Positions 40,518 through 49,239 of a DNA stretch of 64,000 nt are shown in pieces (the first letter of the stretch is position 1; each line of letters starts with the position of its first letter). This DNA comes from Taklimakanibacter sp049323275 (GTDB lineage Bacteria; Pseudomonadota; Alphaproteobacteria; Rhizobiales; Aestuariivirgaceae). The position numbers were made by a program, and so were the translations under genes. The stretch covers positions 1 through 64,000 of the forward strand of contig JBMOOM010000015.1 in the NCBI GenBank assembly GCA_049323275.1. Direction: 5' to 3'. Under the pieces are notes generated by a model, which worked only from the letters and a program-made list of their open reading frames with translations, did not search any database and was not told the DNA's origin.

Positions 40518-41266
40518 AAGGCACGGCACTTCCACACCGCGTGATGCCGTCGCCCAATGCCGAGCCGCGCCAGGACGGCAAGACGGCGCGTATCCTGCTC
40601 TTGCATTATACCGGCATGGAGAATGCTGAACGCGCCTCGGCCTGGCTGTGCAATCCCGCCTCGAAAGTCTCCTGCCATTATCTCGTCGACCGCGAGGGCC
40701 TCGTCATCCAGATGGTCGACGAGGATCTGCGGGCCTGGCACGCCGGCCGGTCGATATGGAAAGGCGAGCACGACATCAATTCATGCTCGATCGGCATCGA
40801 GATCGAAAATCCGGGCCATGACAACGGCTATCTCGATTTTCCGCCCGCGCAGATGGCGGCGGTCATGGCGCTCGGCCTCGACATCGTCGCGCGCCACAAG
40901 ATCGCGCCGGAGCATGTGCTCGGTCATTCCGACGTGGCGCCCAGACGCAAGATCGATCCCGGCGAAAAGTTCGATTGGCAAGGACTGCATGAGCAAGGGC
41001 TCGGTCATTGGGTCCCGCCTTTTCCCCTGGGCGGCGGCCAGTTCTTCCAGCTCGGCGACAGCGGCGATGCGGTCGAGGCGCTGCAGGCGATGCTGGCGCT
41101 CTATGGCTACGGCATCGACATCACCGGCCAGTACGACGCCGATACGCAGATCGTGGTCAGCGCCTTCCAGCGGCATTTCCGGCCCGCCCGCATCGACGGC
41201 ATCGCCGACCGCTCGACCATCGAAACCCTGCGGCGCCTGATCGACGCCTTGCCGGCGAGCGCGTAG
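40514..41266 (+). CDS. N-acetylmuramoyl-L-alanine amidase (AmiD-like)
   Basis: A 250-residue amidase of the Amidase_2 family. ILLLHYTGMENAERASAWL begins the domain (first zinc-ligand His in LLLHYTG), VSCHYLVDREG and NSCSIGIEIENPGH follow, and VLGHSDVAPRRKIDPGEKFDW carries the late zinc ligands. The C-terminal 75 residues are a peptidoglycan-binding domain (GDSGDAVEALQAMLALYGYGIDITGQYDADTQIVVSAFQRHFRP). It cleaves muramyl-peptide amide bonds. No signal peptide is seen, so it is likely cytoplasmic, for recycling, unlike the lipoprotein AmiD. GTG start overlaps the J-domain gene stop. Confidence 0.9.
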   Translation: MKGTALPHRVMPSPNAEPRQDGKTARILLLHYTGMENAERASAWLCNPASKVSCHYLVDREGLVIQMVDEDLRAWHAGRSIWKGEHDINSCSIGIEIENPGHDNGYLDFPPAQMAAVMALGLDIVARHKIAPEHVLGHSDVAPRRKIDPGEKFDWQGLHEQGLGHWVPPFPLGGGQFFQLGDSGDAVEALQAMLALYGYGIDITGQYDADTQIVVSAFQRHFRPARIDGIADRSTIETLRRLIDALPASA

Positions 41267-41269
41267 TCC

Positions 41270-41728
41270 TCAGCTTTTTGCGCAGGCGCGGACGAGGCTG
41301 TCGAAATCGGCGCCTTCGAGCGGGAAGATGTTGTCCTCGGTGCCGGCGCGGACCTCGAAACGGTCGGCCTTGCGCAGGGCGGCGAAAATTGGGTCGCCCG
41401 CCGCGATTTGGGCTTCGGCGCTGGTCGCTCCCGACATCTCGTTGGCTGTCGTAACGGCAGCGTAGGAGAAGGTCTTGCCGCCGACCACGAGGTTCACGGT
41501 GATCTTCTCGTCGGGCTTGAGCTCCTCACCGGCCTCGGGAACGAAGAGGCGGATATCTCCCGATTGCAGGGTGCAGCCGAAGCTCACCCCGGCATCGTCG
41601 GTCTCGGGCACGCCGAAGACGAGATAGGCGTCTTCATCGCCGGTGTCGAAGAGCCATTCCCGTTCCTGAGCCCAGGCCGAGCCGGCGGCGCAGATCAAAA
41701 AGCCGGCCAGCAGATAACGCCTCAACAT
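41270..41728 (-). CDS. secreted protein of unknown function, 152 aa
   Basis: Not recognised. A clear signal peptide (MLRRYLLAGFLICAAGSAWAQ) is followed by an acidic, beta-rich mature domain (EWLFDTGDEDAYLVFGVPETDDAGVSFGCTLQSGDIRLFVPEAGEELKPDEKITVNLVVGG) with two cysteines. It ends four bases after the amidase stop, in convergent orientation. A periplasmic or surface role is likely from the leader only. Confidence 0.65.
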   Translation of the reverse strand: MLRRYLLAGFLICAAGSAWAQEREWLFDTGDEDAYLVFGVPETDDAGVSFGCTLQSGDIRLFVPEAGEELKPDEKITVNLVVGGKTFSYAAVTTANEMSGATSAEAQIAAGDPIFAALRKADRFEVRAGTEDNIFPLEGADFDSLVRACAKS

Positions 41729-41837
41729 TATTTACCCTCTCTTCCTCGCCCGACTCATAGCCGAGTTGGAGGGCAGCGATAAGCCCGTTCAGCGGCACAG
41801 CACGCCGGCTTTTTTGAAGCCATCATGCTTGTCCGGA

Positions 41838-42146
41838 TCATGCGCCGTGAGGCGGTTGGACGTTCGATCCGGTGTTTCCACCGGTCAGCCTGCCGATCAC
41901 CCAGGCGATGGCGAGGATCAGCAGCGACACGATGGCCCAGATGACGACCGCAGCAACCTCGCCGACGCTCTGCAGGAAAAGGGCCAGCCAATTGACGAAC
42001 TCGACCGTTTCGGCGTCGCCGCCCACCTTGTCGGCATTATTGGCGGCAAAGCCGGTCAGCGCATTGAGGAGCCAGTAGCCCAGCGCCATGATGGCGGTCC
42101 ACAGGCCGACGCAGACCCAGGCGATGACCCATATGATGCTCTTCAC
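41838..42146 (-). CDS. two-helix membrane protein of unknown function
   Basis: A 102-residue protein starting at GTG 42146, with a 4-base GTGA overlap with the DUF4112 gene upstream. Two hydrophobic segments (IIWVIAWVCVGLWTAIMALGYWLLNAL; VVIWAIVSLLILAIAWVIGRL) flank an acidic linker (DKVGGDAETVEFVNWL). No family recognised. Co-translation suggests it works with the DUF4112 protein. Confidence 0.7.
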   Translation of the reverse strand: MKSIIWVIAWVCVGLWTAIMALGYWLLNALTGFAANNADKVGGDAETVEFVNWLALFLQSVGEVAAVVIWAIVSLLILAIAWVIGRLTGGNTGSNVQPPHGA

Positions 42147-42532
42147 GCTTTCGTCTCCCGTTCAAAATGCTCAAGCAGCAGTTTCAGGTTCCGCGTATTC
42201 GACTTGAATAATAAGTCAAAAATATCTCCGGCGACCGGGATGGCGCCAAGCCCTGTATCGATGGCGACGTTGCCGATCATGCGGATGAGGACACGCGGCG
42301 GCGCGCCCAGCCTGACGGCCTCCATGAGGGCGAAAGCCGAAATGCCGAGACCGACGATATCGCCGGCCCCCGGAATGAGGCCGAGAGCCGAATCGGCGCC
42401 GACGCGGATGCGGGTGCCGGGAATTCGCAGCGCCGTATCCATCACATGGGCGAGACGCTTCAGCCGCGCCAGGCGGCGGGCATGATCGTCGAGGCCGAAA
42501 TCGGCGGCAGAGGCGGCGGCAAAGGTCGTCAT
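42143..42532 (-). CDS. DUF4112 domain protein
   Basis: A 129-residue protein. ARLKRLAHVMDTALRIPGTRIRVGADSALGLIPGAGDIVGLGISAFALMEAVRLGAP and NVAIDTGLGAIPVAGDIFDLLFKSNTRNLKLLLEHF match the DUF4112 family, with two small glycine-rich hydrophobic segments around repeated G.IP.aGDi motifs. Function unknown; likely membrane-associated. ATG 42532 is taken as start, with a weak ribosome site. A longer frame to 42646 runs through a repeat element and is not supported. Confidence 0.85.
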   Translation of the reverse strand: MTTFAAASAADFGLDDHARRLARLKRLAHVMDTALRIPGTRIRVGADSALGLIPGAGDIVGLGISAFALMEAVRLGAPPRVLIRMIGNVAIDTGLGAIPVAGDIFDLLFKSNTRNLKLLLEHFERETKA

Positions 42533-42572
42533 CTTTCTCAAAGCCGGTGTGAACGGCCTCTTCTCTGTTTGC

Positions 42573-42616
42573 GCATCGGCTTGCCCGAAAACCGCGCACA
42601 CTTTTCGGGCCGATGC
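42573..42616. repeat. dispersed rhizobial palindromic element
   Basis: A 44-bp element with outer arms GCATCGGC/GCCGATGC and inner arms CCCGAAAA/TTTTCGGG separated by CCGCGCACAC. This is the form of the short palindrome found many times between genes in Rhizobiales genomes. It lies between the DUF4112 gene and rnpB and could help end transcription or be a neutral repeat. It supports the taxonomic placement. Confidence 0.65.
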
Positions 42617-42659
42617 TGTAAATGGTAAATGCGCCTGACATTTCAATCATCTTGGACGG

Positions 42660-42688
42660 TTGACGCCGGGGCTCGGGCCGCTTACCTG
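42660..42688 (+). promoter_or_regulatory. probable sigma-70 promoter of rnpB
   Basis: TTGACG (42660-42665), a 17-base spacer and TACCTG (42683-42688) end six bases before the inferred first base of the RNase P RNA at 42695. The -35 is close to consensus and the -10 weak. Confidence 0.5.
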
Positions 42689-42694
42689 TCCTTT

Positions 42695-43076
42695 GCCAGC
42701 TGGCCGGATGGCCGCCGGGATGGCCGCAAGGCTTTCCGGGAGGAAAGTCCGGGCTCCATGGAAATACGGTGCCGGGTAACGCCCGGCGGGGGTGACCCCA
42801 GGGATAGTGCCACAGAGAACAGACCGCTTCAGATCCGTCCGAAGCAAGGGTGAAACGGTGCGGCAAGAGCGCACCGCGCGGCCGGCAACGGGCGCGGCAC
42901 GGTAAACCCCACCGGGAGCAAGACCGAATAGGGGCGGCACGGGCTTCGGCCCAGGGGCATTTTCAACCCGCCGCCCGGGTTGGTCGCGCGAAGCGCATGG
43001 CGACATGCGCTCCAGATGAATGGTCATCCAGCGCCTGCAAGGGCGTGGACAGAACCCGGCTTACAGGCCGGCTGGC
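42695..43076 (+). ncRNA. rnpB: RNase P RNA (type A)
   Basis: About 382 bases. The ends pair as helix P1 (GCCAGCTGGCC at the start, GGCCGGCTGGC at the end). Conserved type A segments are in order: GGAGGAAAGTCCGGGCTCC, then ACAGAGAACAGACCGC, the AAGGGTGAAACGGTGC region, GGTAAACCCCACCGGGAGCA, and near the 3' end AGATGAATGGTCATCCA, ACAGAACCCGGCTTA. The RNA is the catalytic part of RNase P, which trims the 5' ends of tRNAs. In many Rhizobiales rnpB lies just upstream of the dcw cluster, as here. Confidence 0.96.
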
Positions 43077-43231
43077 GCCTCTCTCTTTCCGCAACGTGTG
43101 GAAAATCCACGCTCGCTATTGGTGATTGTGATGCTGTCCTAGCGGCATGTTCCGCAGGGCGGTTGCCTGACATGTCGTCATTGGGCCTATTCCCTGTGGC
43201 TAAGTCCTGTCAGCGAAACGATTTGTTAAGG

Positions 43232-43280
43232 CGGTACGGAGCATTGTCGGCATCTCATTAGTAATCTGTTCACCGTACCG
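43232..43280. promoter_or_regulatory. inverted repeat in front of rsmH
   Basis: CGGTACGG (43232-43239) and CCGTACCG (43273-43280) are exact complements 33 bases apart, the second ending three bases before the rsmH ATG, where a ribosome site would be expected. It may be an operator or a leader structure for the dcw operon. The 207 bases from rnpB to rsmH hold no mraZ gene. Confidence 0.45.
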
Positions 43281-43283
43281 AAA

Positions 43284-44300
43284 ATGGCTTCGCCCTTGCC
43301 CAGCGCAGATGCCCGGCACCGCCCGGTGATGCTCGCGGAAGTGCTGTCGGCGCTCGCGCCGCGGGACGGCGGCATTTATATCGACGGCACCTTCGGCGCC
43401 GGCGGCTATACGCGCGGGATTCTCACCGCCGCCGACTGCAGGGTGCTGGCCATCGACCGTGACCCCGATGCGATCAAGGGCGGGGCGGCGCTGGCCGCCG
43501 CTTTTCCCGACCGCCTGACGCTGGTCGAAGGGCGCTTCAGCGACATGGAAAACCTCGCCCGGCGCTTCGGCATCACGATGATCGACGGCGCCGCTCTCGA
43601 TATCGGCGTCTCGTCCATGCAGATCGACGAGGCGGCGCGCGGCTTCTCCTTCGCCAAGGATGGCCCGCTCGACATGCGGATGGAACAGTCGGGCCCCTCG
43701 GCGGCGGATGTCGTCAATGGGGCCGAGGCCGATCACCTCACGCGGATCATCGGCATACTCGGCGAGGAGCGCAAAGCGCGCGCCATCGCCCATGCGATCG
43801 TGAAGGCGCGCGCCGAAGCGCCCATCCTGACGACGCTCGAACTGGTGCGCGCCGTCGAACGCGCCACCGGGCGGCAGCGACCGCAGGACCGCATCCATCC
43901 GGCGACCCGCACTTTCCAGGCGCTGCGCATCTATGTGAACAGGGAGCTCGAGGAGCTCGGCCACGCGCTGGCGGCGGCGGAGCGCCTGCTCAGGCCGGGC
44001 GGGCGCCTGGCGGTCGTCACCTTCCATTCGCTGGAAGACCGGATCGTGAAGCGCTTCTTCGCCGAGCGCAGCGGCAAGCTGCCGTCACCCTCCCGGCATA
44101 TGCCGGGCCGCGAGGAGGGCGAAGCGGCGCGCTTCACGCCCGTCTTCCGCGGACATCGGGAAGCGGATGACACCGAGACGGCGGCGAATCCACGCGCCCG
44201 TTCGGCGAAATTGCGCGCCGGCGAGCGCACCGCGGCACCGGCTCTGCCGCTCAATCTCGAAGATATTGCGGTTCCATCGATCGAAGGGCGGCGCAACTGA
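43284..44300 (+). CDS. rsmH: 16S rRNA (cytosine1402-N4)-methyltransferase
   Basis: A 338-residue RsmH (MraW). RHRPVMLAEVLSAL, the SAM site YIDGTFGAGGYTRGIL, DRDPDAI and GAALDIGVSSMQID are typical; the later RTFQALRIYVNRELEEL and VVTFHSLEDRIVKRFF complete the family pattern. It methylates the ribosomal decoding centre. First gene of the dcw operon. No strong Shine-Dalgarno is seen before ATG 43284; an inverted repeat occupies that place. Its stop overlaps the ftsL ATG by one base. Confidence 0.95.
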   Translation: MASPLPSADARHRPVMLAEVLSALAPRDGGIYIDGTFGAGGYTRGILTAADCRVLAIDRDPDAIKGGAALAAAFPDRLTLVEGRFSDMENLARRFGITMIDGAALDIGVSSMQIDEAARGFSFAKDGPLDMRMEQSGPSAADVVNGAEADHLTRIIGILGEERKARAIAHAIVKARAEAPILTTLELVRAVERATGRQRPQDRIHPATRTFQALRIYVNRELEELGHALAAAERLLRPGGRLAVVTFHSLEDRIVKRFFAERSGKLPSPSRHMPGREEGEAARFTPVFRGHREADDTETAANPRARSAKLRAGERTAAPALPLNLEDIAVPSIEGRRN

Positions 44301-44650
44301 TGCTCAGGGCTTTCAATGCATGTCTGGTCGTGGCGGTGCTGTGCTCCGCCTATGTGCTCTATTCGCTGGAGCATTCCATCCGCGGCATCGAGCGGCAGAT
44401 CTCGCGTTCCAATGCGGCCATCGCCAATGAGAAGGAGACGATCGGGCTTCTCAATGCCGAATGGTCGAGCCTGATCCGGCCCGAGCGGCTGCAGCGTCTC
44501 TCCGAGCAGTATCTCAAGCTGAAGCGCATCTCGCCCGAGCAGTTCGTGAAGCTCAACGAGCTCGCGGCGCGCATTCCCGACGAGCCGCCGGTGAAGCTCG
44601 AGGAGCAGGGCAAGGATGCGATCGGCGACATTCTCAAGGCGATGGAGTAA
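44300..44650 (+). CDS. ftsL: cell division protein FtsL
   Basis: A 116-residue bitopic protein: short cytoplasmic start, one membrane helix (ACLVVAVLCSAYVLYSLEH), then a periplasmic coiled-coil region (IRGIERQISRSNAAIANEKETIGLLNAEWSSLIRPERLQRLSEQYLKLKRI). FtsL joins FtsB and FtsQ in the divisome and activates FtsW-FtsI. Assignment rests on size, topology, the PeRLqrL motif and position between rsmH and ftsI. Confidence 0.9.
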   Translation: MLRAFNACLVVAVLCSAYVLYSLEHSIRGIERQISRSNAAIANEKETIGLLNAEWSSLIRPERLQRLSEQYLKLKRISPEQFVKLNELAARIPDEPPVKLEEQGKDAIGDILKAME

Positions 44651-44653
44651 AGC

Positions 44654-46351
44654 GTGATGCTGTTTTCGATGCGCCAGGATGGAAGCCTCGCCGGACGCAA
44701 CCGCCTCAGGCTGGTGAGCTTCGGCTTCATCATGTTCTTTTTGGCGATCAGCACGCAGCTCGGCTATCTCACCTTGTGGCAGCAGCGCCCGGAGAAGCCG
44801 GTCATCGAATATAGCGAAAGGGTGCCGCGGCCCGACATCGTCGACCGCAACGGCGTAGTGCTGGCCACCGACGTCTCGGTCTTCTCGCTCTATGCCGATC
44901 CGCGCAAGATCCTCGATGTCGACGAGGCGGTCGAGCTTCTCACCGCCACGGTGCCGAGTTTCGACGCCAAGTCGCTGCGCCAGAAGCTGTCGCAGCCCAA
45001 CCGCGCCTTCGTGTGGCTCAAGCGCGAGGTGAGCCCGGCGGAGCGCGAGGCGATCCACAATCTGGGCATTCCCGGCGTCGGCTTCCGCGCCGAGACCAAA
45101 CGCGTCTATCCGATGGGCCGTCTCGCCGCCCATGTGCTGGGCTATGTCGATCTCGATTCAAAGGGCATCGCCGGCATCGAGAAGTTCCTCGACGACCAGG
45201 GCGCGCTCTATACCGCCTCGCTCGGCGAAGACAATACGCGCGCCATGCCGGCGACCCTGTCGATCGACATCCGCGTCCAGCACGCGATGGCCGACGAGCT
45301 CGCCAAGGGCATCGCGAAATTCCGCGCCAAGGCGGGCGGCGCCATCGCGCTCGATGTCAGGAGCGGCGAGGTGCTGGGCCTCGTCTCGCTGCCTGATTTC
45401 AATCCCAATCAGGAAAACAAGAACTTCACCTTCGACCAGGCCAACCGGATGACGAGCGGCGTGTTCGAGCTGGGCTCGGTCATCAAGGCCGTCTCTTTCG
45501 CCATGGCGCTCGACTACGGCACCGCCAATCTCGAAAGCCGGTTCGACGCCCGCGCACCCCTGGTCATCGGGCGCGCCGCCATCCACGACTTCCAGCCGAC
45601 GCGGCGCATCCTGACGCTGCCGGAGGTGTTCACCAATTCCTCCAATATCGGCACCGCCCGCATGGTGCTGGCCGTCGATCAGGAGCGGCACCAGGAATTC
45701 CTGCGCCGGGTCGGACTGATGGACCGCCTGGTCACGGAACTGCCCGAAAACGCCAAGCCGATCCTGCCCAAACGCTGGGGCCGGCTGGTCCAGGCGACCG
45801 TCGCCTTCGGCCACGGTTTTGCCGTACAGCCCCTGCAAGGAGCCCAGGTGGTAGCGGGTCTGATCAATGGCGGGAATATGCTTCCGGTGACGTTCCTCAA
45901 GCGTGACGCGGCCGACGCGCAGGCGATGGGCAAGCGCGTGGTGAAGCCCGAGACGAGCAAGACGCTGCGCTACCTGTTCCGGCTCAACGGGCTCGAAGGC
46001 AGCGCCCGCAGCGCCAATGCCAGGGCGCCCGGCTACCGCATCGGCGGCAAGACCGGCACGGCCGAAAAGGTCGTCAATGGCCGCTATGACAAGAGCAAGA
46101 ACCTGACCGTCTTCACCGGCGCGTTTCCGATGGAAGATCCCAAATATGTCGTCATGGTGCTCCTCGACGAGCCGCAGGCGACGCCCGAGACCTATGGCTT
46201 CTCGACCTCGGGCTGGAACGCGGTGCCGACCGCCGGCAACATCATCGCGCGCATCGCGCCTCTGCTCGGCGTCGAGCCGGAGCTCACCGAAGAGGAGCGC
46301 AAGGCGATCGCCAAGCAGCAGGCGAAAGAGGCGAAGGAAGGCAAGACCTGA
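44654..46351 (+). CDS. ftsI: division transpeptidase FtsI (PBP3)
   Basis: A 565-residue class B penicillin-binding protein starting at GTG 44654. One membrane helix (about 20-42), a dimerisation/pedestal domain with RPDIVDRNGVVLATDV, and the transpeptidase domain: catalytic S275-V-I-K278 (FELGSVIKA), the SSN motif in TNSSNIGTARM, and KTGT in GGKTGTAEK. It cross-links septal peptidoglycan with FtsW. The C-terminus is a charged extension (EERKAIAKQQAKEAKEGKT). Confidence 0.95.
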   Translation: MMLFSMRQDGSLAGRNRLRLVSFGFIMFFLAISTQLGYLTLWQQRPEKPVIEYSERVPRPDIVDRNGVVLATDVSVFSLYADPRKILDVDEAVELLTATVPSFDAKSLRQKLSQPNRAFVWLKREVSPAEREAIHNLGIPGVGFRAETKRVYPMGRLAAHVLGYVDLDSKGIAGIEKFLDDQGALYTASLGEDNTRAMPATLSIDIRVQHAMADELAKGIAKFRAKAGGAIALDVRSGEVLGLVSLPDFNPNQENKNFTFDQANRMTSGVFELGSVIKAVSFAMALDYGTANLESRFDARAPLVIGRAAIHDFQPTRRILTLPEVFTNSSNIGTARMVLAVDQERHQEFLRRVGLMDRLVTELPENAKPILPKRWGRLVQATVAFGHGFAVQPLQGAQVVAGLINGGNMLPVTFLKRDAADAQAMGKRVVKPETSKTLRYLFRLNGLEGSARSANARAPGYRIGGKTGTAEKVVNGRYDKSKNLTVFTGAFPMEDPKYVVMVLLDEPQATPETYGFSTSGWNAVPTAGNIIARIAPLLGVEPELTEEERKAIAKQQAKEAKEGKT

Positions 46352-46352
46352 G

Positions 46353-47819
46353 ATGAGCGTCCTTCTTTCCAGGCTCCTCGCCGATGATGCCGTCCTGCCC
46401 AAGGGCAGCGAGGACGCGGCGATCTCCGGCCTCACCGCCGACAGCCGGCAGGTGAAGCCGGGTTTTCTTTTTGCCGCCTTGCCTGGCACGAAGGTCGACG
46501 GCGCGCAATTCATCCCGCAAGCGGTCGCCGCCGGCGCGGCGGCCGTGGTCGTCGGCGATCAGGTCACGGCGCCGCCGGCGAAATCGATCCTGATCAAGTC
46601 CGGCAATCCGCATCAGCTCTTCGCGCGCATCGCCGCGCGTTTCGCCGGCGCCCAGCCCGATATCGTCGTCGCGGTCACCGGCACCAACGGCAAGACGTCG
46701 GTCGCCGCCTTCGTCCGCGAGATCTGGCAGTCGATGGGCTTCCGCGCCGCGAGCATCGGCACGGTCGGCATCGTCGGACCGCAAGGCGAGGAATATCTCG
46801 CCCATACGACTCCCGATCCGGTCAAGCTGCACCATTCTCTGGCGGCGCTCGCCCAGGATCACGTCACCCATCTCTCCATGGAAGCATCGAGCCACGGGCT
46901 GGCGCAGTTCCGGCTCGACGGGGTGCGGCTCGCCGCCGGCGGCTTCACCAATCTCACCCGCGACCATCTCGATTATCACGCGACCGTCGAGGAATATTTC
47001 GACGCCAAGATGCGGCTCTTCTCGGAACTGCTGCCGGAGGGCGCTCCGGCCATCGTCAACGCCGATGTCGAGATCGCCCGCGATGTCGAGGCGCGCGCCA
47101 AGGCCCATGGCCTGACGCTGTTCACCGTCGGCGAGAAGGGCCGTGACCTGAAGCTCGTCTCCTGCGTGCGCGACGGCTTCGGCCAGCGCCTGGTGCTGGC
47201 CACCGCAAGCGGACAGCACGAGATCTATCTGCCGCTGGTCGGCGATTTCCAGGTGTCCAATGCGCTCGTCGCCGCCGGGCTCGTCATCGCCACGGGCGGC
47301 GAGGAAGCGCTCGTCATGCATGCGCTCGAATCGCTCAAAGGCGCCAAGGGCCGGCTCGAGCTGGTGGCGCATTCGGCCAGAGGCGCGCCGATCTTCGTCG
47401 ATTATGCCCACACGCCCGACGCGCTCGAAAAGGCGATCCTGGCGCTGCGGCCCTATGTGAAGCGCAAGCTCGCCGTCGTGTTCGGCGCCGGCGGCGACCG
47501 CGACAAGGGCAAGCGTCCGCAAATGGGCGCCATCGCCGCGAAGCATGCCGACATTCCCTATGTGACCGACGACAATCCGCGCTCCGAGGATCCGGCCGTC
47601 ATCCGCGCCGCCATCATGGCGGCGTGCCCGGGCGGCATCGATATCGGCGACCGGGCCCTCGCCATCCGCACCGCTGTGGATGCGCTGGAAGAGGGCGACA
47701 TCCTTCTCGTCGCCGGCAAAGGACATGAGCCCGGCCAGACGGTCGGCGGCAAGGTGCTGCCGTTCAGCGACCATGATGCGGTGAAGGCGGCGGTCGCCGG
47801 GCAGGATTATCATGGCTGA
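46353..47819 (+). CDS. murE: UDP-MurNAc-tripeptide synthetase MurE
   Basis: A 488-residue Mur ligase starting at ATG 46353, one base after ftsI. ATP site VAVTGTNGKTSVAAF; HTTPDP, MEASSHGL and the C-terminal DNPRSEDP motif, which binds meso-diaminopimelate, so the peptide should carry mDAP. It adds the third amino acid to UDP-MurNAc-dipeptide in the cytoplasm. The stop overlaps the murF start by eight bases. Confidence 0.96.
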   Translation: MSVLLSRLLADDAVLPKGSEDAAISGLTADSRQVKPGFLFAALPGTKVDGAQFIPQAVAAGAAAVVVGDQVTAPPAKSILIKSGNPHQLFARIAARFAGAQPDIVVAVTGTNGKTSVAAFVREIWQSMGFRAASIGTVGIVGPQGEEYLAHTTPDPVKLHHSLAALAQDHVTHLSMEASSHGLAQFRLDGVRLAAGGFTNLTRDHLDYHATVEEYFDAKMRLFSELLPEGAPAIVNADVEIARDVEARAKAHGLTLFTVGEKGRDLKLVSCVRDGFGQRLVLATASGQHEIYLPLVGDFQVSNALVAAGLVIATGGEEALVMHALESLKGAKGRLELVAHSARGAPIFVDYAHTPDALEKAILALRPYVKRKLAVVFGAGGDRDKGKRPQMGAIAAKHADIPYVTDDNPRSEDPAVIRAAIMAACPGGIDIGDRALAIRTAVDALEEGDILLVAGKGHEPGQTVGGKVLPFSDHDAVKAAVAGQDYHG

Positions 47820-49239
47820 ACGCGCTTTGTGGACCATCGAGGAGCTGCGCGCCGCCGCCGGCGGCAATTTGCGCGGCGATGTCTCCGTGCCGCTCACCGG
47901 CGTCTCGATCGACAGCCGCAGCGTGGCCAAGGGCGATATCTTCGCCGCGATCAAGGGCGATCGCGTCGATGGTCACGACTATGCCGAGAATGCGCTCAAG
48001 GCCGGCGCCGGGCTGGCGATCGTGTCGCGTCCGACCGACGCCATGGCCTCGGCCGGACCGCTGCTCGTCGTCGATGACGTGCTGAAGGCGCTGGAAAAGA
48101 TCGGCCTCGCGGCCAGGGCGCGCTCCAAGGCGCAGATCGTGGCGGTGACCGGCAGCGTCGGCAAGACCAGCACCAAGGAGATGCTGCGGCTGGGCCTGTC
48201 CGCTTCAGGCTACACGCATGCCTCGGTCGCCTCCTTCAACAATCATTGGGGCGTGCCGCTCACGCTGGCGCGCATGCCCGCCGACACCGCCTATGGCGTG
48301 TTCGAGATCGGCATGAACCATCCGGGCGAGATCACACCGCTGGTCAAGATGGTCCGGCCGCATGTCGCGGTCATCACCACCGTGGTGGCGAGCCATCTGG
48401 GCTATTTCTCCTCCGTCGCCGAGATCGCCGACGCCAAGGCCGAGATCTTTCTCGGGCTCGAGCCTGGCGGCCATGCGGTGCTCAACCGCGACAACGAATA
48501 TTTCGACCGCCTGAGCGAAGCCGCGCGCCAGGCCGGGATCGGCAATATCGTGAGCTTCGGGCAGAGTCCCGGCTCGGATGTCCATCTCGAAAGGTCGGTG
48601 CTGCATGCCGATTGCTCATGCATCACGGCCAGCATCCAGGGCGAGCCGGTGATCTACAAACTGGGCGTGCCGGGCGAGCATATGGTCCTCAACAGCCTGG
48701 CGGCGCTCGCCGCCGTGAAGCTCGCCGGCGCCGATCTCGCGCGCGCCAGCCTGGCGCTCGCCGCGGCCCAGCCCGCCAAAGGGCGGGGCGTGCAGACGAC
48801 GCTCAAGGCACCGGGCGGCAACATCCTTCTCATCGACGAAAGCTACAATGCCAATCCGGTCTCGGTCAGAGCCGCGCTGGCGCTGCTCAAGCGGGCGGAG
48901 CCGGGCAAAAACGGCCGCCGGATCGCCGTCCTGGGCGACATGCTGGAACTCGGTCCGACGGGGGCGGGCCTCCACGCCGAACTCGCCGAGCCGGTAGACG
49001 AGACCAAAGTCGATGTCCTATATGCCTGCGGGCCTCTCATGGCCCACCTCTGGAACAAGACCCCGCCGCACCGGCGTGGGGCCTATGCTGAAAAATCGGA
49101 CGGTCTTGCGGCTGCGCTCATCGGCGGGCTGAAGGCCGGCGATGTCGTGATGATCAAGGGATCGCTCGGCAGCCGCATGGGACCGCTGGTCGACGCCATC
49201 AGGGCTCAGTTCAAACCCGCCGACAAGGACGGCCGCTAA
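47812..49239 (+). CDS. murF: UDP-MurNAc-pentapeptide synthetase MurF
   Basis: A 475-residue Mur ligase. WTIEELRAAAGG start, DSRSVAKGDIFAAIKG, ATP site VAVTGSVGKTSTKEML, NNHWGVPLTLARMP, and ESYNANPVSVRAAL are MurF features. It adds D-Ala-D-Ala to UDP-MurNAc-tripeptide. It overlaps murE upstream and shares one base with mraY downstream. Confidence 0.95.
   Translation: MAERALWTIEELRAAAGGNLRGDVSVPLTGVSIDSRSVAKGDIFAAIKGDRVDGHDYAENALKAGAGLAIVSRPTDAMASAGPLLVVDDVLKALEKIGLAARARSKAQIVAVTGSVGKTSTKEMLRLGLSASGYTHASVASFNNHWGVPLTLARMPADTAYGVFEIGMNHPGEITPLVKMVRPHVAVITTVVASHLGYFSSVAEIADAKAEIFLGLEPGGHAVLNRDNEYFDRLSEAARQAGIGNIVSFGQSPGSDVHLERSVLHADCSCITASIQGEPVIYKLGVPGEHMVLNSLAALAAVKLAGADLARASLALAAAQPAKGRGVQTTLKAPGGNILLIDESYNANPVSVRAALALLKRAEPGKNGRRIAVLGDMLELGPTGAGLHAELAEPVDETKVDVLYACGPLMAHLWNKTPPHRRGAYAEKSDGLAAALIGGLKAGDVVMIKGSLGSRMGPLVDAIRAQFKPADKDGR

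Noticed and set aside
43077..43283. Degenerate mraZ remnant before rsmH
   Set aside because: Neither strand gives an MraZ-like stretch in any frame, so I report absence rather than a pseudogene.
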